Assembly (NCBI GenBank): GCA_019115125.1 | Contig: DXEG01000015.1 | Span: 87,181 to 151,180, forward strand | Reading direction: 5' to 3' | DNA from: Candidatus Blautia faecipullorum | Lineage (GTDB): Bacteria; Bacillota; Clostridia; Lachnospirales; Lachnospiraceae | DNA: 64,000 nt | In this document: in pieces, positions 26,858 to 35,898 of the stretch | Layout: each line of letters opens with the position of its first letter | Numbering within the stretch: position 1 is the first letter of the stretch | Notes under the pieces: generated by a model | Told to the model about the DNA's origin: nothing | The model's input: the letters and a program-made list of their open reading frames with translations, nothing else | Databases searched by the model: none | Program-made: the position numbers and the translations under genes

Positions 26858-27247
26858 CTAAATCCAGTTGTCCTCTACTTCCTGTTTCAAAGCACAGAAC
26901 ATGTCGTAAAATTGACTTTTGGCCTGTTCTGCAATCTTCATGGCAACCTTCTTATTGTAAGAGTGCGCCACATTATTTCTTTCCTGCAGCGCATGAAGCC
27001 ATAAACTCTCATCTTTTATCATTCCTGCTTTATAAGCCGTTTTCAGTACGATTTTGGGCGATCCCGTAGCCCCTTCCGCATATCCGTGAACTTCCAGAAC
27101 TTCCTTCATCATTTTCCACGACTGCTCAAAAGTGATTTCGTAAAGGCCGACAAGTCCGGTCAGAATCACCGTATCATAGGGTTCCTCATATGAATATATC
27201 TCTTTCATATTCAACAAAGCCTGACAAAAATTATTGAACTTTTTCAT
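26858..27247 (-). CDS. HEPN-type partner (HI0074-like)
   Basis: About 129 residues from the ATG at 27247 inside the nucleotidyltransferase end. All-helical nucleotidyltransferase-substrate-binding/HEPN fold as in HI0074: FCQALLNMKEIY start, ITFEQSWKMMKEVLE helix, and the catalytic-type motif RNNVAHSY (R-x4-H) near residue 95. In MNT/HEPN modules the RNA-cleaving toxin is this subunit. With an intact partner next door this pair is complete, unlike the decayed one at 1841-2473. Confidence 0.88.
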   Translation of the reverse strand: MKKFNNFCQALLNMKEIYSYEEPYDTVILTGLVGLYEITFEQSWKMMKEVLEVHGYAEGATGSPKIVLKTAYKAGMIKDESLWLHALQERNNVAHSYNKKVAMKIAEQAKSQFYDMFCALKQEVEDNWI

Positions 27248-27527
27248 ATAAAACCTGTCCCTCTCTTTGAATTGCCGCACGCAGCTCGTCCTGCATATCC
27301 GCATCCAGATTTACAATATCGTATTCCAGCAAAGTTGTTGTTTCTTCCTCTACATCCAACGCGAATCTGTCAAAGTCTCCCCCCGTTACGGCCAGGTCGA
27401 TATCGCTGGTCCTCCTGAAATCACCTCTGGCCCGGGAGCCGAATAATATGACTTTTATCATACCATATTTCTCTGCCAGCTCCCGTATCTCCTGTATTAC
27501 TCTGGGATTAATTCCATTGTCCCTCAC
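27231..27527 (-). CDS. Minimal nucleotidyltransferase (HI0073-like)
   Basis: 98-residue pol-beta-fold protein with ILFGSRARGDFRRTSDIDLAV: the GS motif plus the D-x-D metal pair. The start is GTG at 27527 with GAGG about 6 nt before. Its end overlaps the HEPN partner's start by 17 nt, the usual coupling in MNT/HEPN toxin-antitoxin pairs, where this member modifies and silences the HEPN RNase. Confidence 0.9.
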   Translation of the reverse strand: MRDNGINPRVIQEIRELAEKYGMIKVILFGSRARGDFRRTSDIDLAVTGGDFDRFALDVEEETTTLLEYDIVNLDADMQDELRAAIQREGQVLYEKVQ

Positions 27528-27560
27528 TTTTTACCTCACCCCGCATAAATTGTTTCGCAA

Positions 27561-27586
27561 AGATCTCCGGCGTGAGCCGGAGATCT
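27561..27586 (-). terminator. Hairpin after the ROK regulator
   Basis: Perfect 11-bp stem AGATCTCCGGC/GCCGGAGATCT with loop of 4, 10 nt after the ROK stop; only TTTGCG follows on the minus strand, so the T-tail is weak. Confidence 0.6.
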
Positions 27587-27595
27587 GAATTCTCA

Positions 27596-28807
27596 CTATT
27601 GCACATTTCTTAAATACATCCGGGATTCCCCATCGTTTTCGACCATATTTCTCATGCAATTTGACTGGGCGATAAAAGCGGCTCCCGTCATACTGTTGTT
27701 CCTGGTCTGAACCTTTATAATGCGAAGATTGGAATACAAATTCGAATGTATTAATTTCTCCACCTTTTCCTTCGCGAGCTCCAGCAGCTCCGGATAGTCC
27801 AGTATCATAGCTCCCCCTACCAGAATATAATTTGTGTTATACATATAAACCAGATTTCGGATCAAAATTGCCAAATCAGACGCCGTTTTGTCAATAAATG
27901 TTACCGCCCATTCCTGCTTTTCTCTGTATGCTTCAAATATCTGTTCTATCTTTGTAATCTTCAGTCCCGCCTCCTGACACACCTCAATGAGACTATTGTG
28001 TGTTAAGGTGGTCTGTACGCACCCTCTCTGCCCGCAGTCGCATTTACGTCCTTCAGGATGAATGATCACATGGCCGACTTCTCCAAAGGCATTATCGCTT
28101 CCCCTGACAATTTCACCGTGAAACATTACAGCCGATCCTACGCCCATCCCTATTGTCAGATATGTAACATCCTCTTTGAGAAATTCTTTTTCCTGATGAA
28201 CGACGCTGGTGATCGCCGCTTTTGTGTCATTCTCCATATATACCTTTTTTTTCAAGACATTCTGGGTCCGCGCTCCAAAATCAATATGGTTCCAGCCAAA
28301 CTGAGGAGCGAAATAAATATCTCCCTTTTTATAATCTACATTTCCAATACAGGATATTCCCACCGCGCTGATCTGCGTCTCCTTAATTGAATTTTTATTA
28401 CATATATCAATATACATCCGGCGGATCAATTCAATGATCTCGTCCGGCTCATAATGTCTCTCCTGTAATTCCAGTATACAGGAATCGAGGATCCTGTCTG
28501 CAAAATCCATAATGCAGATTCCAAGATTATCTGAATCTATGGAAACGCCAACTGTGATAATACTCTCCGGCACGATCTTCAGCTTTATCCCTTTTCTTCC
28601 AACTTTGTCCGTAGTAATAAAATCTTCTTTTCGAACCAGCCCTTTCGCAATAAGGTTTTCCACAATTCTTGAAATACTGGTTGGGCTCATCCGCGTGATT
28701 TTTACAATATCCGCCTGGGAAATATCACTGTTTTTATTTGTCTTGATAATTTCCAGGATCATTTTTTCATTATTATTTTTTAAGTTCTGCTGGTTTTGAA
28801 TCTTCAT
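27596..28807 (-). CDS. ROK-family transcriptional repressor
   Basis: 403 residues, NagC/XylR type. Residues about 1-75: winged helix with ISQADIVKITRMSPTSISRIVENL. Residues about 80-400: sugar-kinase-like ROK domain with TIGMGVGSAVM, the GEVGHVIIHPEG strand and the zinc motif CDCGQRGCVQ. Such regulators repress sugar operons and release on a sugar or its phosphate. It lies at the distal end of the catabolic block and most likely controls the promoter at 36931-36966. Ribosome site is poor (GGGG). Confidence 0.9.
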   Translation of the reverse strand: MKIQNQQNLKNNNEKMILEIIKTNKNSDISQADIVKITRMSPTSISRIVENLIAKGLVRKEDFITTDKVGRKGIKLKIVPESIITVGVSIDSDNLGICIMDFADRILDSCILELQERHYEPDEIIELIRRMYIDICNKNSIKETQISAVGISCIGNVDYKKGDIYFAPQFGWNHIDFGARTQNVLKKKVYMENDTKAAITSVVHQEKEFLKEDVTYLTIGMGVGSAVMFHGEIVRGSDNAFGEVGHVIIHPEGRKCDCGQRGCVQTTLTHNSLIEVCQEAGLKITKIEQIFEAYREKQEWAVTFIDKTASDLAILIRNLVYMYNTNYILVGGAMILDYPELLELAKEKVEKLIHSNLYSNLRIIKVQTRNNSMTGAAFIAQSNCMRNMVENDGESRMYLRNVQ

Positions 28808-28973
28808 AACATCCCCACCAATACCTTTTCTTTTTAAACTGCAGCAGTTTCAATCCAATTACTCCATGTTTTGTCCCGCTTAAAAACACATCTTTAAACT
28901 CTTGCGGAATATCTGCTGCCGATACGTTTCCATAAAAATTTTCTCTGTAATTATAAGTCCGCAGATCATTCAA
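28773..28973 (-). CDS. Small ORF of unknown origin
   Basis: 66 codons, overlapping the start of the ROK gene by 35 nt in another frame. The translation does not match a family I recognise. It could be a leader peptide, the eroded end of a former gene, or no gene. Confidence 0.22.
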   Translation of the reverse strand: MNDLRTYNYRENFYGNVSAADIPQEFKDVFLSGTKHGVIGLKLLQFKKKRYWWGCYEDSKPAELKK

Positions 28974-29174
28974 AAATTAATTCAGCGTCAGGGTACACAG
29001 ATGCCGCTTAGTCTCTTAGAACAATTTTAACATATATTTCCAATTCTTATCCACTATATTTTACCAATTGGCCTTTAAAGATCCCCTTCATTGATTATGA
29101 TATTTTCCGGCCTTTTACCTTCTCCTTAATTACAGTTGCAAATAATTATTAAGCTATATAAAACCCCGCACAGT
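28974..29174. other. Gap upstream of the ROK gene
   Basis: About 200 nt of AT-rich DNA between the small ORF and the M20 terminator. It should hold the ROK-gene promoter (a TTAAAAT-type -10 near 29030 on the minus strand); CCAATTGG near 29065 is a small palindrome. Nothing else is recognised. Confidence 0.4.
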
Positions 29175-29210
29175 AAAACATGCCAAAATACAGCCCTGTA
29201 TTTTGACATG
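29175..29210 (-). terminator. Terminator of the sugar/peptidase operon
   Basis: 15-bp stem with one G-T pair (29179-29193 with 29196-29210), loop CC, followed on the minus strand by TTTT; 18 nt after the M20 stop. Confidence 0.85.
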
Positions 29211-29228
29211 CTCCACCCGCTCAATGAT

Positions 29229-30575
29229 CTATTTTTCCAGATTACACCATTCCAGACAAGCCGCGGCCACTGTCTTGCAGCATGTCACTACATCCTCTGT
29301 CCTGCATCTTTCATTTGTACTGTGCGCAAGAGCCGGATTTCCCGGGCCGTAATTTATCACAGGGATCCCGGGCACTCGCATCAGCCATCCGGTATCCGTA
29401 TGAAAACCGGAGCCGATCAGCCCGCTTGTTTCACATGTTGACTTCGCGGCCTTTTCCATAACTTTTACAAAAGGATGCTCCTGAGGAACCTCAGAACAGT
29501 CCGCCTCACAAACCCACTCAATTACCGGGGGATGTTCTCTGAGCCATGGATCTGCCTGACTTACACTATAAATAAAATCTTCAAACTCCCTTTTCACCTC
29601 CGGCCCAAGGCCGAATTCATCTGTTTCCTGAGGCAGAATCTGAATATTAAATGACAATTCGCAGTATGCCGGATAACTGGATCTGTGGTGTCCTCCGTTT
29701 ATCATCGCAACCTTTACCTGGCACGGCAGCTTCTCCAGCGGATGATTTTTGTCTGGTCTTTTCTCCCATTCTTCATTCAGACGGTCAATCTGATCCATAA
29801 GATACCTTGCTTTTTTAATCGCGTCTACCGGACCGCCAAGCGTCCAGTGAGGCTGCCACTCTTCCAAATGTCCCGTGCGTCCGTATACTCGTATATCTCC
29901 CCAGGTAATATTCCTGCAAAGCAGGCTGATGTCCAGATCGGTTGGTTCTCCCATAATTCCCGCGTCAATCTGAATGCCTTTTTTCTTCAGCCAGTCGGCA
30001 ACTGCCAGCACCCCTGTTCCTCCTGATTCTTCACATACTACGCTTGAAAACCAGATATCTCCCTTTGGCCGGCATCCTGTCCTGATAATCGCTTCTATTG
30101 CCATAAGCTGACTGAGCAGTCCCCCCAGCTCATCTACACAGCCTCTTCCGTAAAGAATCCCATCCTCAATCTCAGCTTCAAAAGGATGATGTTTCCATTC
30201 ATCAGTATCATCAGCCGCAACCACGTCGCAATGTCCGATCAGCAAAACAGACCGCCCGTGTTCCGGGTCTGTCCCCGGAAGCTTTGCCACAATATTCGGT
30301 CTGCCTGTAAAATCAATTTTATCTGTGTATCCCGTTATAAATCCCGGCATCCCCCTGTATTCCTCCAGCTTGTCCAGCTCTACATCAAAGGTATACAGTT
30401 CCAGACCCAGCTCCCTCACTTTATCCGCAATGATTTTTTCACACTCTGCTTCGTTGTACCCATGCGCTTTGGCATATAATGGATTTACCGGCCTGGAACG
30501 GATACAGGCCTGGAGCAATTTAATTAAACGTTCTTTATTCTTCTCAATATATTCTTCCGCCATATGAATTCCCAT
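29229..30575 (-). CDS. M20-family metallopeptidase/deacylase
   Basis: 448-residue zinc hydrolase of the ArgE/DapE/CPG2 (M20) family. First metal site LLIGHCDVVAADD, bridging Asp in GRGCVDELGG, catalytic Glu pair in VVCEESGGTGV, Asp in IMGEPTDL, lid domain with the GGHHRSSYPAYCELSF region and last His in NYGPGNPALAHSTNERC. AGGAGG stands 8 nt before the ATG. The family removes N-acyl groups or cleaves dipeptides; in this operon the substrate may be an amino-acid conjugate of a sugar brought in by the ABC importer. Last gene of the operon. Confidence 0.92.
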   Translation of the reverse strand: MGIHMAEEYIEKNKERLIKLLQACIRSRPVNPLYAKAHGYNEAECEKIIADKVRELGLELYTFDVELDKLEEYRGMPGFITGYTDKIDFTGRPNIVAKLPGTDPEHGRSVLLIGHCDVVAADDTDEWKHHPFEAEIEDGILYGRGCVDELGGLLSQLMAIEAIIRTGCRPKGDIWFSSVVCEESGGTGVLAVADWLKKKGIQIDAGIMGEPTDLDISLLCRNITWGDIRVYGRTGHLEEWQPHWTLGGPVDAIKKARYLMDQIDRLNEEWEKRPDKNHPLEKLPCQVKVAMINGGHHRSSYPAYCELSFNIQILPQETDEFGLGPEVKREFEDFIYSVSQADPWLREHPPVIEWVCEADCSEVPQEHPFVKVMEKAAKSTCETSGLIGSGFHTDTGWLMRVPGIPVINYGPGNPALAHSTNERCRTEDVVTCCKTVAAACLEWCNLEK

Positions 30576-30655
30576 ATATCATGCCTCCTATTGCTATTAA
30601 TTAACGACTGATCCGACTTTATGCACCGGTGTGCATCTGCCGCCTTCCTCTTTTA

Positions 30656-31603
30656 TCAATCGTCTTCTCTCACTGTACTTACCGCAACCGCTATGATGAT
30701 GACGATTCCCCTGACTATTGTCTGCTGATACACGCTAAGTCCGTACATAACAAGGGCATTATCCAGCATTCCCATCATCAATGCGCCTACAATAGCGCCG
30801 TAAACAGACACCTTTCCTCCCATCATAGATGTTCCGCCCAGTACTGACGCCGCAATGACAGAAGTTCCGGAATCCTCTCCCAGGGTATAACGTCCGCCTC
30901 CAAAACGCCCCGCCCACAGAATTCCCGCAAGAGCGCAGAGAACTCCCATCAGCGTCATAACCTGCATCTGGACGCGGGCAATATGGATACCTGAATATTT
31001 TGCCGACGTAAGATTTCCGCCTACAGCGATCACTTTACGCCCAAAAGGCATTTTGTACATCAGCAATACTCCAAGGAAAAATATGATAAGCATCCATATA
31101 AAGACCGAAGGGATCACACCGATATTTCCGCCGCCGAATATATTAATAAACGTCTTATTCGTAATAGGTACAGACTGGAGATTTGTAATCGTTCTTGCCA
31201 GTCCAGTAAAAACCGTTTGCGTGCCAAGTGTCGCAATAAAAGGAGGCATCTTAAGATAAGCAACCAGAAAACCGTTCAGCATACCTGCTAAAACGCCAAA
31301 TATAAGTCCTGCCGCCACCCCTGCAGCAAGTCCATAATGCTGAAGAAAAAGACCGCATATCAAAGATGTACATGCCACCACCGGACCGGTGGAAAGATCG
31401 ATCAGCGCGGCTCCAAGAACAAAAGTCATTCCCACTGCCATGATCGCCACCAGACAGGTCTGCCGCAGGATATTCATTAAATTACTGACGGACGCAAAAC
31501 CACTTCCCACATCCCGTAAGGTTATTGAAAAAATCAGAAAAAGAGCTACAAACGCAATATAAATAATTGATTTTTGAATATCAAATTTTTTCTTCACTTT
31601 CAT
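30656..31603 (-). CDS. Ribose-type ABC importer, permease
   Basis: 315-residue RbsC-like permease with about 8-10 helices. Typical stretches: AIMAVGMTFVLGAALIDLST (here LIDLS, family GIDLS), GLLNGFLVAYLKMPPFIATLG-like text, and GRFGGGRYTLGEDSGTSVIA then GGTSMMGGKVSVYGAIVGA. Starts 8 nt after the ATPase gene. Substrate probably a pentose, hexose or a sugar derivative. Confidence 0.93.
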   Translation of the reverse strand: MKVKKKFDIQKSIIYIAFVALFLIFSITLRDVGSGFASVSNLMNILRQTCLVAIMAVGMTFVLGAALIDLSTGPVVACTSLICGLFLQHYGLAAGVAAGLIFGVLAGMLNGFLVAYLKMPPFIATLGTQTVFTGLARTITNLQSVPITNKTFINIFGGGNIGVIPSVFIWMLIIFFLGVLLMYKMPFGRKVIAVGGNLTSAKYSGIHIARVQMQVMTLMGVLCALAGILWAGRFGGGRYTLGEDSGTSVIAASVLGGTSMMGGKVSVYGAIVGALMMGMLDNALVMYGLSVYQQTIVRGIVIIIAVAVSTVREDD

Positions 31604-31611
31604 CCACCTCT

Positions 31612-33105
31612 TTATTGTATTTCCGCTGCCAGCCGATCCTGTGTGATGGTCAGATAATCTTCATTTTGCAGCTCGCCTGTCAATTTTCTGTTTTTCAGAA
31701 TCATGATACGGCTGCAGTTCTGATTTATTTCTTCTATTTCGGAAGATGCAAATAATACAGCCCCGCCGTCTTTTTTAAACTGGTCGATAATTTTCATGAT
31801 CTCTGCTTTTGCGCCTACATCCACTCCATATGTAGGATCATCCATCAAAAGGACTCTGGGGCCTGTCGCCAGTGCTTTGGCTATTACGACCTTTTGTTGA
31901 TTGCCTCCGGATAAGCTTTTGACAAGGTCGTCCCTGCTGTTGGATTTAATATTCATCTTATTAATATAATCATCAACGATATCTGAGCCTTTTTTGTCAT
32001 CAATCAGTAAATGCTTCGTGATCTTCTTTAAAAACGGTATTTCTATATTAAATTTTATGGAATGTTCCACGCTGAGTCCCTGAAAACGACGGCTTTCAGG
32101 AATCAGGTATATTCCTGCCTTTACCGCATCCGCGGCGGATCTGATTTCTGTCTTTTTTCCATCTATATATATTTCTCCTGCCACCAGCTTATCCAATCCG
32201 AAAACTGCCCTGAAAATTTCAGTCCTTCCGCATCCCTTCAGCCCGGCAAGTCCTACTACTTCCCCGGAAAAGATACGAAAAGACAGAGGCGTCCGTATCA
32301 ATTTTGTTACAATTCCCTTGGCCTCCAGAATCGGACAGTCTTTATGGATCTGTACGATGCTTCTGGAAAAGGCCAGATCCACCTGCTCTTTTCCGAGCAT
32401 AGCTTCAATCATCATCTGCATGGAAACATTTTCTGTTTTTTCATGGAGAGTCATCACCCCGTCTCTGATAACCGCTATACTATCACAATTATCCAGGATC
32501 TCCTGCAGGTGATGCGTAATCAATATGATGGAAATTCCTTCTTTTTTCAGTTGGTTTACCATACGGTATAATTTCGCCGCCTGCTCGTCGTCTAACGAGG
32601 CTGTAGGCTCATCCATTAAAAGTATTTTTTTCTCTTTCAGCACAGCCTTGCAGATTTCTACCATCTGTTTATCAGCCGAACCCAAATTCTTTATCTTTTC
32701 ATGGATGTGAATGTCAATATCATATTTCTGCATGAAAGAAACCGCTTTTTGCTCTTCTTCCTTTTCATTGATCAGAGAATGATTTTTTATTTCGTTATTT
32801 AGGAAAATATTTTCAAGTACCGTCATTTCAGGTATCAGGCTTAATTCCTGAAATATCATCCCCACACAGTCAAAGGCTTCTCCATGAGCGCTTTCTTTTA
32901 TGTTCTGTCCTAATATCTCTACTTCTCCTGAGCCAGCATGATATAAACCCTGTATGATCTTGAGCAGCGTACTTTTTCCGGCACCGTTTTTTCCCACCAG
33001 TCCGCATACCTCGCCCGTATCCAAAGAAAAATTTATATTTTTTAATACCGGTATTCCATTAAAGCCAATACAGATATCTTTCATATTCAGTGCCTTTTGA
33101 TCCAT
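31612..33105 (-). CDS. Ribose-type ABC importer, ATPase
   Basis: 497-residue RbsA-like protein with two ATPase domains. Domain 1: Walker A GKNGAGKST, degenerate signature NLGSADKQMVEIC, Walker B KILLMDEPTASL. Domain 2: altered Walker A GLKGCGRTE, normal signature LSGGNQQKVVIAKAL, VLLMDDPTYGVDVGAK. This asymmetry is the rule in the carbohydrate-uptake CUT2 family. Preceded by the substrate-binding protein, followed by the permease. Confidence 0.94.
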   Translation of the reverse strand: MDQKALNMKDICIGFNGIPVLKNINFSLDTGEVCGLVGKNGAGKSTLLKIIQGLYHAGSGEVEILGQNIKESAHGEAFDCVGMIFQELSLIPEMTVLENIFLNNEIKNHSLINEKEEEQKAVSFMQKYDIDIHIHEKIKNLGSADKQMVEICKAVLKEKKILLMDEPTASLDDEQAAKLYRMVNQLKKEGISIILITHHLQEILDNCDSIAVIRDGVMTLHEKTENVSMQMMIEAMLGKEQVDLAFSRSIVQIHKDCPILEAKGIVTKLIRTPLSFRIFSGEVVGLAGLKGCGRTEIFRAVFGLDKLVAGEIYIDGKKTEIRSAADAVKAGIYLIPESRRFQGLSVEHSIKFNIEIPFLKKITKHLLIDDKKGSDIVDDYINKMNIKSNSRDDLVKSLSGGNQQKVVIAKALATGPRVLLMDDPTYGVDVGAKAEIMKIIDQFKKDGGAVLFASSEIEEINQNCSRIMILKNRKLTGELQNEDYLTITQDRLAAEIQ

Positions 33106-33191
33106 ATTCTTTTCTCCTTACTGACAGTATACAAAGAATATTGGCCGGAGCGGCCGCAGCAGCAGACAGCCGCTCCTCTCCTGCCTGTTCT

Positions 33192-34280
33192 TTATTTTCC
33201 CGCTGCGTCCAGAGCTTCCGCCAGAGTATCCGGCACCTCCGTACCAAACGACCACTGCCACATGTCTCTCATATTATCTACGGTTACTTTCTGACCCGGG
33301 CCTGCCAGCTCTTCCGGAACCTCCTGCCCGAGGAAATCTTTTGCAAGCCCTACTACTGCCGCCGCCGCGTAATAATATGCGGAATCGCAGACAATACCCG
33401 CAATATTCCCTTCATTTACCATGTCCAGACAGCACACGGTATCCAGGTCTACCGTTACGATTTTAAAATCATTCATTCCCAGGCTTTTCACGATATCCAA
33501 CACTTCAAGAGCGGGTGTTGAAAATGTCACAAACATCCCGTCCGCGTCGGGATATCTTGCCAACAAACCACTGGCAACAGATCCCGCGTCACTGGCAGAT
33601 TCAATTCCCCCAACCTCAAGAATTTCGATATCCGGATATTTTTCTTCCATGGTATCCAGAAAAGCACCGTCGCGTATATTGGACACCTCGTTTACACTGG
33701 AAATTTTGATGGCAAGGATCTGTCCTTCTCCGCCTATCGCCTCCGCTAAATAATCTGCCGCCATAGCGCCCTCTTCCGCAAACTCATCCGTCACCATGGT
33801 TACATACTGATTCCCGGCTTCGTAGCCCTCAGGCTTTGACCCGGTAAACGCCAGCTTAATTCCTGCATCTACCACAGGATCAAACCTTGAGGAGGCTGTG
33901 TCGGCGTCCTGAGGCTGGCAGACAATTCCATCAACGCCCATGGAAATGAAATTCTCCATATTTGACTGCTGCGTTGCAGGATCAAGCTCGCAGGATGCCT
34001 CTCCCGCCACTTTTATGCCAAGAGCCTCACACGCGTCCTCAAACCCTCTCATCTGGCCATAACCAAATTCTGATTCTGTAGGAGTTTCAATCGCAAAGCT
34101 CAGATCCATGGCCTTTACTTCCTCAATTTCTTCCGCAGACAGCCCCCACTGCTCTCCGGCCCACTCAAAATAGTATCCGTCGCCTGCCTCTTCTCCCGCA
34201 TATACATTTACAGACCCTGCTGCTGTCACCGCCATAATTGCCGCTAATCCTAATGCTGATATTCTTTTTCTGGTTTTCAT
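33192..34280 (-). CDS. Ribose-type ABC importer, substrate-binding protein
   Basis: 362 residues from the ATG at 34280, with AGGAG 5 nt upstream; the frame runs further but lacks a site. Signal peptide residues about 1-28 ending NVYA-GEE, with no lipobox Cys, which is odd for a Gram-positive binding protein. Periplasmic-binding type-1 fold: GVDGIVCQPQDADT, KLAFTGSKPEG, ILAIKISSVNEVSN and the hinge near FKIVTVDLDT. About 30 extra residues with a conserved aromatic cluster (YYFEWAGEQWGL) precede the first strand. Confidence 0.9.
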   Translation of the reverse strand: MKTRKRISALGLAAIMAVTAAGSVNVYAGEEAGDGYYFEWAGEQWGLSAEEIEEVKAMDLSFAIETPTESEFGYGQMRGFEDACEALGIKVAGEASCELDPATQQSNMENFISMGVDGIVCQPQDADTASSRFDPVVDAGIKLAFTGSKPEGYEAGNQYVTMVTDEFAEEGAMAADYLAEAIGGEGQILAIKISSVNEVSNIRDGAFLDTMEEKYPDIEILEVGGIESASDAGSVASGLLARYPDADGMFVTFSTPALEVLDIVKSLGMNDFKIVTVDLDTVCCLDMVNEGNIAGIVCDSAYYYAAAAVVGLAKDFLGQEVPEELAGPGQKVTVDNMRDMWQWSFGTEVPDTLAEALDAAGK

Positions 34281-34448
34281 TCTTTCTCCTTTCATGGCGC
34301 ACTGGCTGCGCCAATAATGGTAGATTTGGAAGTTTACTTCCAAACTTTATTCCTCCTGTAACTGCTGCCGCTGCCGCGGCGTTTTATCTGTTTTCACTTT
34401 TCTCCGTGGACCTCCTTTATCCCCCTTTCCTGTCCATGAACCTTCTCC

Positions 34449-35882
34449 TTAATCTGCTATATAAAACGCTTTCTGTTTATCCAGAAGATACGGCCTGAAA
34501 TAACCGCACAACATAGACATCGGAAGCATTTCATCCTTTATGGGAATACCAAGTATATTTCTCATATATTCTCTTCTTTTTTCAAATCTCTTCCACAATT
34601 CCGGGTAATGCTCTTTTATCTGGTTTCTGAGGGACTCGTCCGCAAGCGCCGCGCCGTCTTCAGCATTAGCTCCGCCATAGCCTTTCACATGAATAATTAT
34701 ATCCATCTGAAGCATCATTCCGCTTTTCAGGACGACGGGTGAATCCGGATAAAACGGAGAGGACATCCATTCTTCTTCCGCCACATAGTGCCCGGGATTC
34801 AGACTCCATCCATAAGTTTCCACCGGAAGTATTTCTTCTGTCCGCCGGTAAATGTCCGCCGCCTTCACACCGATGCCTATACCGGAATACCAGGCTGTCA
34901 GAGCTCTGTAATATGGAACAGCCACTCTTTCCAGGTAATTCCTCTTCCCGGGGTGCAGCTGCTGTTCATCTGATACAGCATATCCGCATCTGTGAGTCAG
35001 TCCGCCCCGAAGTCCCATAGTAACCGTCACCGGCTCTCCTGTCTCTATTTTTTTATTCCGCGGTGCCGCAACCGCATTGGTGAATCGCTGTCCTGACGCG
35101 CAGATCGTCTGTACTGACGGAGGCTGACCGTGAGCTGCCAGAAGATCTGCAAGCTCCAGCTCCGTCTTTTCTGGTTCTATACTGTCCATAACTTTATAAA
35201 CACAATAGGCGGCCTGAGAGGCTCCATATTCATAATGCGCGATTTCATTGGCGTTCATCTGGAGTCTGACTCCATACAATGGATGAATAAACAGATCTGT
35301 CGCGTTCAGAACCGCGCCGTCCCCACAAATTCCTTTAATGCTGTCCACAATAAATCCGGGAACATCAAACATTTTTTTATTTTCTTCAAAAAGCCCTGTA
35401 AATAGCTTCCACCCCACAATGCCCACTGTCCGGCCTTTTTGTATCCCAGCCCTGCCAAGAAGCTCCGAGAATTTATAATCTGTTTTCATGGGCTGGTTTG
35501 GAAGCGAAAAATGAGGAACATGAACTGCCTGCGCTTTTATCCTTGCATATTGGGTCATTTTCAGATTTTCATTTCCCAGCATAAGAACGGCGTCGCCGTT
35601 TTTATGAAAAACCAGAAGGCCTTCCTCAAAGCGGGGCTCAAAACCTGTCAGATAACCAAAATTAGCCCCGTGCTCCCGGTCTCCATAAACCGCAAGAACA
35701 TCTATATCGCGTTTTCTCATAGCCGCAAGTACCTTCTCTTTATGTTCCCGCATTGTGTACTCTGTTAAATCCACAGGCTCCAAACCTATTGTTACCGGAG
35801 GATGCGGCCTGACATCATACCGCACTCTTCCGTGTACCTCCTGAGATAAAATGTCTACATCTGTCAAAACCGTTTTTTTCAT
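34449..35882 (-). CDS. M24-fold (creatinase/prolidase-like) protein
   Basis: 477 residues: creatinase-type N-terminal domain about 40-210 (DIDVLAVYGDREHGANFGYL) and pita-bread C-terminal domain about 215-450. The His of NPGHYVAEEEW and the Glu in NAEDG are present, but the two metal-binding Asp of aminopeptidase P/prolidase are replaced in the VTVTMGLRGGLTHRCGYAVS stretch. It may therefore act without metal, as creatinase does, or be a non-catalytic binding protein. Lies between the ROK kinase (16 nt) and the transport genes. Confidence 0.85.
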   Translation of the reverse strand: MKKTVLTDVDILSQEVHGRVRYDVRPHPPVTIGLEPVDLTEYTMREHKEKVLAAMRKRDIDVLAVYGDREHGANFGYLTGFEPRFEEGLLVFHKNGDAVLMLGNENLKMTQYARIKAQAVHVPHFSLPNQPMKTDYKFSELLGRAGIQKGRTVGIVGWKLFTGLFEENKKMFDVPGFIVDSIKGICGDGAVLNATDLFIHPLYGVRLQMNANEIAHYEYGASQAAYCVYKVMDSIEPEKTELELADLLAAHGQPPSVQTICASGQRFTNAVAAPRNKKIETGEPVTVTMGLRGGLTHRCGYAVSDEQQLHPGKRNYLERVAVPYYRALTAWYSGIGIGVKAADIYRRTEEILPVETYGWSLNPGHYVAEEEWMSSPFYPDSPVVLKSGMMLQMDIIIHVKGYGGANAEDGAALADESLRNQIKEHYPELWKRFEKRREYMRNILGIPIKDEMLPMSMLCGYFRPYLLDKQKAFYIAD

Positions 35883-35898
35883 CTCTTAGCCCTTTCAT

